Below are positions 28,449 to 34,850 of a stretch of DNA of 34,850 nt, one piece after another (positions within the stretch are counted from its first letter, which is position 1; each line of letters starts with the position of its first letter). The DNA is taken from the NCBI GenBank assembly GCA_003118195.1, contig BEXV01000727.1, positions 94,539 to 129,388 on the forward strand. Direction: 5' to 3'. This stretch comes from Hemicentrotus pulcherrimus. Taxonomy: Eukaryota > Echinodermata > Echinoidea > Camarodonta > Strongylocentrotidae. A program made the position numbers and the translations under genes. Under the pieces are notes generated by a model. It did no database searches, had not been told where the DNA came from, and was given only the letters and a program-made list of their open reading frames with translations.

Positions 28449-31400
28449 CTACCTTCCCTGTAGCTTAGCCAAACTACTTGCTGATATCGTACCATGGGCT
28501 TGGCTGTAGCTGCCGAACATAGTCCGAGGTGCTCCTGAGGAACCGCTGGTCTTTGACCCAAACTGTTTACGACCTGCAGGTTGAGCATGTCGGCTCTCTT
28601 GGGCTGAGATAGGTCTCTGTGCAGGGACCTGGACAAAAAAGATATCACATGTGTAAAATAAGATGGACATACAACAAATATATTTTGCATGTTAGTTACC
28701 TAATTAAACAATATTCAATGAATTCATTACAGGTGGTGCCATTAATTTTCACTTTTTGCCATTAATGCTAAATTAATAAATATCTTCCAAAATTTTTTTT
28801 TAGACATATCACATTTTTGCAATTTGAAAGGCACATACGTAAACCACTTCAATATGAGAGATATACATATAATCTCCTACAGTTATTTTGATGTTTAGAA
28901 TATTTTATATTTTCACTTAAATCAAAGACGAAATTGTAAAGCAGAACATTTGCAACATGAAATTGTTGAGAATAGTTAAGGACTGCCCATTATACATGGA
29001 GAAAAACTTGAGCGAATTGTAAAAATGTTGTGTTTGTGTCGATTGTGATTCAATTACATCTAGGCTTGAAACTTGCGAAAATGACCATACCTGCCAACAT
29101 TTGAAAATGAGAATTAAGAATTTTTAGCATGGTATGTCTTCGAAAATAAGAAATCTGTACCCTTAACCTGCGTTCGCACATGCAGCGGCAGTGTAACTGG
29201 CAATAGACGGTAAATCTGTGCAAAAAAGCAAATACAAATTCGCTGCTCAATCATGCAGCCCTTGCACGCAATACGTGAACTCTCACATTGCGGCATATGA
29301 TAAAACAAGCTTAATTTGGCTTAAGCAACAACAAAAACAACAAAAAACAACAAAAAAACAAAAAATCCAGAAAAACAGAATATTCCGGATAATTCGCGAG
29401 GGTTGGCAGGTATGTATGACCCAACCGTGAATTTTGTGAACATTTCTTTCCTACAAAAGTTCCTAGCTTTAAAGTACTTATTTTATGATGATGAGAAAAC
29501 AAAGTGTGAATATACATGTAATTTACCATGACAACAATCCACCCAGTGAAAATAACAACCAATATATTGTAAACACCTTCAAAATTCCAGTATAGAATGC
29601 AACGAGAAATGGGATAAGATGTTAATATTTTGAATTACCAGCTAAGCAACAGTTCTCTCTCTATATTCTGTTTCAATCTCTACTGAAATGTAAGTTTACG
29701 ATGCATTACTCTACAGTGTTACAAGAAGCAGAAAAAACACTCAGCAGAAGGACGCTGATATTTACTGCTTCTAAAACTTTTTCAATTTTTTATTTTAAAA
29801 TATAAAAAGTAGAAAGACAATTCAGATGATATAATGTATGCAAACTGAAATGTGTTGTATAGATATTGTTTGGCAACAGTAAAAACTCTTAAAATGTGTC
29901 TTTCTAGGAATGTACATCCATCCACTGGTCATACATACAATTGCAGCCTTCTGTTGAGTACGTGATGACAATTTCTGTCCAATTTTCAGATCCTCTTACG
30001 TATCGCTCCCAAAGTGTGATAATTAATTGCCCCGTCTCTGTCACATATATTGAACAGCAATAACTCTTGATGCATACAACGGGGATGACACAGAGAAATT
30101 CCCCAAAAGGAGGAAGATTAAATGGGGGTCCCCCGGAAAAAAACTTTAGAATATATTGATGTTTACCTTGCATCTGAATTCTAAATTTGAGAAATATATG
30201 TTACCCATCTTGCTTCAAGGGACTCTATAACATTCTTCAGTTGAGAGAAAATGCTGCTAAGGCAGTGAAGCCAATGCTAGATGTACCATTAATGATAATC
30301 TGAAAGTTTCAGTTTTTTTTCCTGTCTTGAAATTGGCAGAGGAATCTCATCCCTAATACAAGTGAACATACACATCGTGAGTTAATATCCCAAGTTTGAC
30401 ATGAATCCATACAATGAATGCACTCACTGCAAGGTATCAGGTGATTAAAACCAACACTGAAATCACACAAGATAGATAATGGAGATGAATTGTGAAACGG
30501 CATTACACAACCTACCAGGGAGTCTGATGTTTCCTTTCACTGGAGGAAAGCAGGAAGAAATTACATAGAATTTTACTGTATCACTACTGGTAAGATTAAC
30601 AATATCTAAAGAATAACCCCTGGGAGGAGTTTCATAAAGCAGTTCAAAAAGATAAACATGACTTTACAAATGTCTTAAATATGAAAAGCCAAATGGGATG
30701 CTCAATCTTTTTTTAACTGCATCAACTAAAGTTGAACTGTGCAGATGTAAATTAACATTCTTATTATAACACATATTTTTTAATGCAAAGTATATGTTTT
30801 GCCATAATTCAATTGAGGATATTGGAAATATAGTCACACTTTGTTAAAACATCAGGAAAAGCTTTGGGCATCCTATCTGGCACTTCATATTCAAGTCGTT
30901 CGTAAAGTCATGCGTAACTTTACGAACAGCTTTATAAAACAACCCCCTGGACAGATATAAGTAGATACAGATGTACCATGGAACATCTAAAACATGACGT
31001 ATATCATTTGGCTAAATCAGTTTGAGATCCAAGTCTCCATTTTTCTTCTTCGTAAAAATTGCATTTCATCATTTGAATTTGGAGATTCGTGAACCAGTTT
31101 ATTGTTTATCATATCTAATAGGTGCATGCAAAGTTAAGTGAGTCAGCCTAGATCATCCATCTCTCACGAAGAGGAGAAAAATAATCATATATTACATGAT
31201 GGAACTTTTAATCAACCAAAGGTTAAAATTTGCAATAAAAACAGGACTCCCCGATAGTTGTAACGATAACGTGCATCACCTTACGAGAATAACAAATTTG
31301 AGAAATCAAATTGCTGGTATATTGACAGGGGTTACAGAAATGTTGTGTTCACACAAGCAAAAACTCTGGGTATCACACTTCCTGAATTATTCTACCAATG

Positions 31401-34400
31401 TGAATGCACCTGAAGAATGTTTGCTCCTCAAAACTAAGATGATAACTTACTAGTCTTGAGCTAGAATGTTGTGTTCACAAAAGCAAAAACTCTGGGAATC
31501 ACACTTCCTGAATTATTCTACCAATGTGAATGCACCTGTAGAACAATTGTCACACTCAACCCAGGTGATGTAAATGGGTACCTGGCAGGAATTAATTCCT
31601 ATAAATGCTAGAGCACTGTAATAGCAGTCGTGCTAAGGCCAGGTAATAACCGGGAGCACCAGGAGTGTCAAGTCTGAGAGACATGAGCTCTATAAAGAAC
31701 CCACTATTATTATTATTCTTATGATAACTTACTAGTCTTGAGCTGGACACACCTAGACTCCCTCCATGCTGCCCCTTGGTGTCCCTAGTGATGGTGCTAT
31801 TGCGTATGCCAGCTGAGAATGACCTGGTGCGCTGGTGGTGACCAGACGATGGACGTTGCTGACCAATGCCTGATGACTGGTACTGGTTCTCATTGCCATT
31901 GTACTGACCCTGTACAGAAAAAGTCCAAAGGATAGTAATCAAAATTCTGTTGTTATACAGTGCATACCACATTACTTTTTAAAGGTTTAAACTCTTAATT
32001 TGTTTGTTGTGGTCATGCGGTATACATTTTACAAGCTATAATCTTCTCAGTATGAAACCCCTTCTACATATTTCCATTACTTTGTTGTTCTATTTATCAA
32101 TCTGATTATTATTCTTTGTAGTTGAGTTCTGGTCATTCGATTGCATTGTGAAAGAAACGGTGTGGAATCGACCAGAAAAGGTTGATCATCTAGCATATAA
32201 GAATTTGTGTGTATTGCAAGGTTCTGGAATCATCAAAATGATAAGAAATTTGGTAAAGTTACAAACACTGTACACAGAAAGATGTATATGGGACTACACG
32301 AACACGTGGCGAAAAAAACCTCCCCCCCGAGTTTTACGATAAACATGACATATTTAGAATATGAAGGCATTTGAAGAGCCATGCTTTTCAGGGAACATGT
32401 CTTATCTGATGTTCTTCCACACTTGCATAATAAGAATGATGAAGTTCACAAATTATGTTTCACCTCTTCCCAGAACTCAACCTTCTCTTTAAATCAATGA
32501 AAATATTTGTCATAAACTTGAAAACTTAAATAAGTCTATCATTCAGTTATACTCACTGCAGCAATGTTCTCTACACTATTTTGTCTCTGTAAGTTTTGTC
32601 TGACAGAGTTTTTCCTCTGCATGGCCACAGGGGGTGGGTCTGCTGTTGACCTTCCAAAGGCTACACCTGGAAAAGACAGACAATATAACTGGTTAGTATT
32701 CTTTCATGAGCAACAACTAATGATAATAATAATAATAATTGATTCTTATTTAGCGCTATTACAGACAAACCGATCAGAGCGTTATACAACAGAAAAGAAA
32801 CATACAAATCATAACAATCAAACAAGGAACAGTAATTAAGATATTATAAATGAAATGAAATTTAGATACTCAAAACATACATTATGGATTCAAGATTGGA
32901 AGAGTTGGGTTTAAGTTTCTTTTTGAAAGTGTCTTCTATACTACATAGACGGAGGTGTTGTGGTAGAGTATTCCAGATGGATGGTCCAGCATAAGAGAAC
33001 GAGCGTTCAGCTGCCTTGGTGTTGGTGCATGGGATCAGTAACAGTGATCAGTAATAAGCCGAGCATATATGTACACAAAATCTACCTTTGGTGGTAAGGC
33101 TCACGTTGTTGTGACACATCAAATATAATAGATAATGAAATAAAGCATGATTTCCTGACATATTCAATATTACATTATGTTGTTAGGTGGGGAATGAAAA
33201 AGAAAATATAATCCCTTAACCACCCCAACCCAACAATATTCATGCTGTTTCACCTGCGTGCAACACGGGGGCACTGGAGGTATGGTGTAGGCGCTTGTTA
33301 GGGGTGTGTCCGTTCCCTGAGGCGGAGCTCAAGGGGGGTCTATGTTTCCTTGCCTCAGCTACATCACAGCAAGTCAACATGAAGACAGCACAGAGATAGG
33401 GGCACAGTAAGCAATGGTATCAGCACAGCACAGAACACAGGTATACCAGATCATAAACATGCAAACAAAATATGTATCAAAGAAATGCACAATGAAACAC
33501 ACTATTATTAAGATATGTGAGGTTCTAAATCTCTTTTGCTGCTTAGAGGAACTTGCTGTAACACAACATTGATATCTACAACACAAAGAAAGGTGTGCAA
33601 ATCTATCTAAAAAAGACCCCGGGATACATATTTATACAGTGAGGCATCTGCCTTCACACACACACAAATAGAAGCTGTGCTTTACTTAAGTAATGCCATT
33701 TATTTAACACAAGGTACTTCTTAAAAAATTATACATAATTGTGTCCAATACGATATATTTCCAAATAAGTAGAATTTCATTTAACAGCTATGTATAGCTG
33801 CCAACTTTTAGGAATCTCTCAAGGCAAAATAGAACATAAATGTAAAAATTCCAGCAAGATAGTCACATTTTCACGCAAAATAATTCAACGCATACAGTAC
33901 CAAAACCAATAAAATCCTTGCAAAACTAATCACCACTGAGACGTGAGAAAAGTGCTTAAAATAAGATACCAGTGCAAAATTAATGAAACATGCATGGAAC
34001 GATTCTCCTTTCTGTATTTCATTACACACATAACATGTCGAGGACATTGCAACTAACAATTGTTATATCCTCACAACATTGCCTCTTGTCAATCCTTTAA
34101 AGCCTTTCTGTACTAGTTTGGCCAGGAGGGATTAGACCTCCCTGCATGGTCACTGATAGGTGGTTATCTCATCAACTCAGCTCTCAATTAACATAAGAAA
34201 AAGGGAACCATGGGGGACCAACAGGCACCGCTTAGGCATTGTTTGTCTATATTGAGGGTGCAAGTAGCTATAAGTAGTGCAGTGGGGCTTTAAAAAAAAT
34301 TGAATTTAGCTCTCCAGTTTATCTCTTTGAAGCAGTACAACAGGCTTTGTCTAAATGAGATTACATGCAACCAAAGGAAGAATCTAACATACCCGTGTAA

Positions 34401-34651
34401 TTTGTGTATGTTGTTGAGGTGGGTGCTTGAGGTGCTGCTGCAGCTCCTCCAGGCCCGACAGCAGCAGCTGGCCTTTGTCGACTAGTGCCTCTGCTGCTGG
34501 CTGCCTGGTTAGACCGAGCTGAGGCTGTGGAGCCGTTGACCATAGGACTGCCCTGCTCTGAGGGTGGGGTAGAGGATTGGCTCCCTCTCCGCTGGGCTTG
34601 CTGGGCTTCCCTCAGCTGCTGACGGTGTCTGGCTTTCTTCTCTTTCATCAT
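28449..34651 (-). CDS. Unidentified Ser/Gln/Arg-rich protein, last five exons (5' end outside window)
   Basis: Minus-strand exons: 34651-34393 (259 nt), 33358-33254 (105), 32666-32557 (110), 31909-31733 (177) and 28628-28449 (180, to a TAG). All have AG acceptors and GT donors, and phases 0, 1, 1, 0, 0 join without a stop, giving 276 residues. The first exon starts with basic MMKEKKARHRQQLREAQQAQ (probably helical), then Ser/Pro/Ala-rich sequence. Later segments include KHRPPLSSASGNGH, LHHTSSAPVLH, MQRKNSVRQNLQRQNSVENI, HHQRTRSFSAGIRNS and RPISAQESRH. Repeated RxxS contexts (RKNS, RTRS) could be basophilic kinase sites. Composition indicates a disordered tail. I do not recognise the family. 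The last exon could instead splice at GGGAAG|GTAGTC (exon end 28453), in which case the true C-terminus lies further left. No AATAAA was noticed close downstream. Confidence 0.75.
29086..29414. mobile_element. MITE with CATACCTGCCAAC inverted ends, last intron of the unidentified gene
   Basis: Left CATACCTGCCAAC and right GTTGGCAGGTATG are exact inverse complements spanning 329 bp. The interior holds an A/C-rich low-complexity tract (29329-29370). No target duplication could be fixed. Confidence 0.6.
29415..30616. other. Intron DNA, no exon recognised
   Basis: AT-rich. An 89-codon minus-strand open frame at 29904-30173 lacks a known domain and clear splice signals and is not called as a gene. 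Confidence 0.5.
30617..30951. mobile_element. Palindromic MITE, last intron of the unidentified gene
   Basis: Left CCCCTGGGAGGAGTTTCATA and right TTTATAAAACAACCCCCTGG are inverted, with CATGACTTTAC/GTAAAGTCATG further in. It is similar in style to the GTTTCACAAA elements but a different family. Confidence 0.55.
31336..31535 (+). repeat. Tandem duplication, unit offset 126 bp
   Basis: TGTTGTGTTCACA, GCAAAAACTCTGGG, ATCACACTTCCTGAATTATT and ACCAATGTGAATGCACCTG occur twice, starting at 31341 and 31467. The first copy runs on into a copy of the exon edge at 31439-31462; the second runs into a SINE-like element. Confidence 0.85.
31439..31462 (-). repeat. 24-bp copy of the 31721-31744 exon/donor junction
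   Basis: Identical over 24 nt to 31721-31744, which spans the last 12 nt of the 31909-31733 exon and its GTAAGTTATCAT donor. It forms an intact decoy 5' splice site within the following intron. Confidence 0.9.
31541..31718 (+). mobile_element. SINE-like 3' region with ATT tail
   Basis: AAATGGGTACCTGGCAGGAA, CTAGAGCACTGTAATAGCAG and CTCTATAAAGAACCCACTAT, then (ATT)n. The GGGTACC(T/C)GG block and the tail are shared with the element at 11391, and the AAGAACCCACTA tail with that at 5938. Confidence 0.6.
32113..32315 (-). repeat. Dispersed repeat R1, copy 3 (inverted)
   Basis: Inverse complement of the R1 blocks: GGTCATTCGATTGCATTGTG, AAGGTTCTGGAATCATCAAA and TGTACACAGAAAGATG. It lies in an intron of the unidentified gene. 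Confidence 0.6.
32718..33040 (-). pseudogene. LINE (CR1/L2/jockey-like) ORF2 C-terminus, 5'-truncated
   Basis: Minus-strand reading gives TKAAERSFSYAGPSIWNTLP, then QHLRLCSIEDTFKKKLK and a stop. This is the well-known RSFSxxGPxxWNxLPxxLR...SFKxxLK end of many non-LTR reverse-transcriptase proteins. The 3' tail contains AATAGCGCTAAATAAGAATC followed by (ATT)n. Only the last 50-odd codons remain. Confidence 0.8.
33698..33744 (+). repeat. Left arm of a perfect 47-bp inverted repeat
   Basis: From ATTTATTTAACACAAGG to ACATAATTGTGT. It is the exact inverse complement of 34694-34740 over 47 nt, with no similarity beyond. Confidence 0.95.
34097..34293 (+). mobile_element. piggyBac-type MITE, copy D
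   Basis: TTAA at both ends, TTAAAGCCTTTCTGTACTAG and TAGTGCAGTGGGGCTTTAA, 197 bp, closely similar to copy B. It lies inside the loop of the 47-bp inverted repeat, in the intron after the 259-nt exon. Confidence 0.8.
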
Positions 34652-34693
34652 CTGGGCATAAACAAATAAAGGGAGTTAATCCATACATGTACA

Positions 34694-34740
34694 ACACAAT
34701 TATGTATAATTTTTTAAGAAGTACCTTGTGTTAAATAAAT
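34694..34740 (-). repeat. Right arm of a perfect 47-bp inverted repeat
   Basis: Pairs with 33698-33744 across about 950 bp that contain the 34651-34393 exon and a MITE. Confidence 0.95.
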
Positions 34741-34850
34741 GTAAGAGTATGCTGGGGGCAGGGAATAATGGGAAAGAGAGAAAAGGATAAGGAAATAAGA
34801 GCAAAATTTCACAGAGATTGGTCACAACGTTGCAGAAATCTTCGGGGAGG

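Noticed and set aside
29904..30173. 89-codon minus-strand open frame in the last intron of the unidentified gene
   Set aside because: No domain, and no good acceptor or donor at its edges.
28449..34651. Identification as CSPP1, which neighbours COPS5 in vertebrates
   Set aside because: Considered only because of synteny; no CSPP1-like motif could be recognised in the visible exons and the orientation differs from the head-to-head vertebrate pair.

Overview
The window is invertebrate nuclear DNA: genes are split by GT-AG introns of roughly 0.5-3 kb, the sequence is AT-rich, and the spaces between exons are packed with short transposon relics, SINE/LINE pieces and simple repeats. The repeat style (short TTAA-flanked and GTTTCACAAA-type palindromic elements, tRNA-headed SINEs with ATT tails, frequent tacatgta-like words) together with the protein matches suggests a marine deuterostome, most likely an echinoderm such as a sea urchin. 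That species-level guess is inference. A run of six Ns and single Ns at homopolymers show a draft assembly.

Layout: (1) 1076-1225, minus strand, is one 150-nt exon encoding the second half of the SH2 domain of a Src-family (Fyn/Yes-like) tyrosine kinase; no other exon of that gene was found. (2) 1965-3128 holds a weak candidate for two small minus-strand exons of an unknown gene. (3) About 3.2-15 kb has no convincing host gene. It holds dispersed repeats, a foldback element enclosing a SINE, and the 3' half of a broken L1/Tx1-type non-LTR retrotransposon (minus strand, about 10920 to 6990). A 2380-bp PIF/Harbinger-like element with 48-bp terminal inverted repeats and a TAA target duplication is nested in that retrotransposon and itself carries a further insertion. 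(4) 15755-22705, minus strand, is a complete COPS5 (CSN5/JAB1) gene: eight exons, all phases consistent, 330 codons plus stop, JAMM metalloprotease motif intact. (5) 22706-28448 is intergenic, with several MITEs (one hAT-type with a perfect 8-bp target duplication), an 84-bp minisatellite and a few dispersed repeats. (6) 28449-34651, minus strand, holds the last five visible exons (276 residues) of an unidentified Ser/Gln/Arg-rich, probably disordered protein. Its 5' part lies beyond the right edge.

The three firm coding pieces are on the same strand but show no functional link. COPS5 encodes the catalytic deneddylase of the COP9 signalosome; the kinase exon belongs to membrane-proximal tyrosine signalling; the third protein is unknown. 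The most unusual features come from repeats that touch gene structure: the last COPS5 codons and stop lie inside a 40-bp minisatellite; COPS5 exon 7 is wedged between a microsatellite serving as its polypyrimidine tract and a MITE 12 nt past its donor; a perfect 47-bp inverted repeat brackets an exon of the unidentified gene; and a copy of a 5' splice site lies in that gene's intron.
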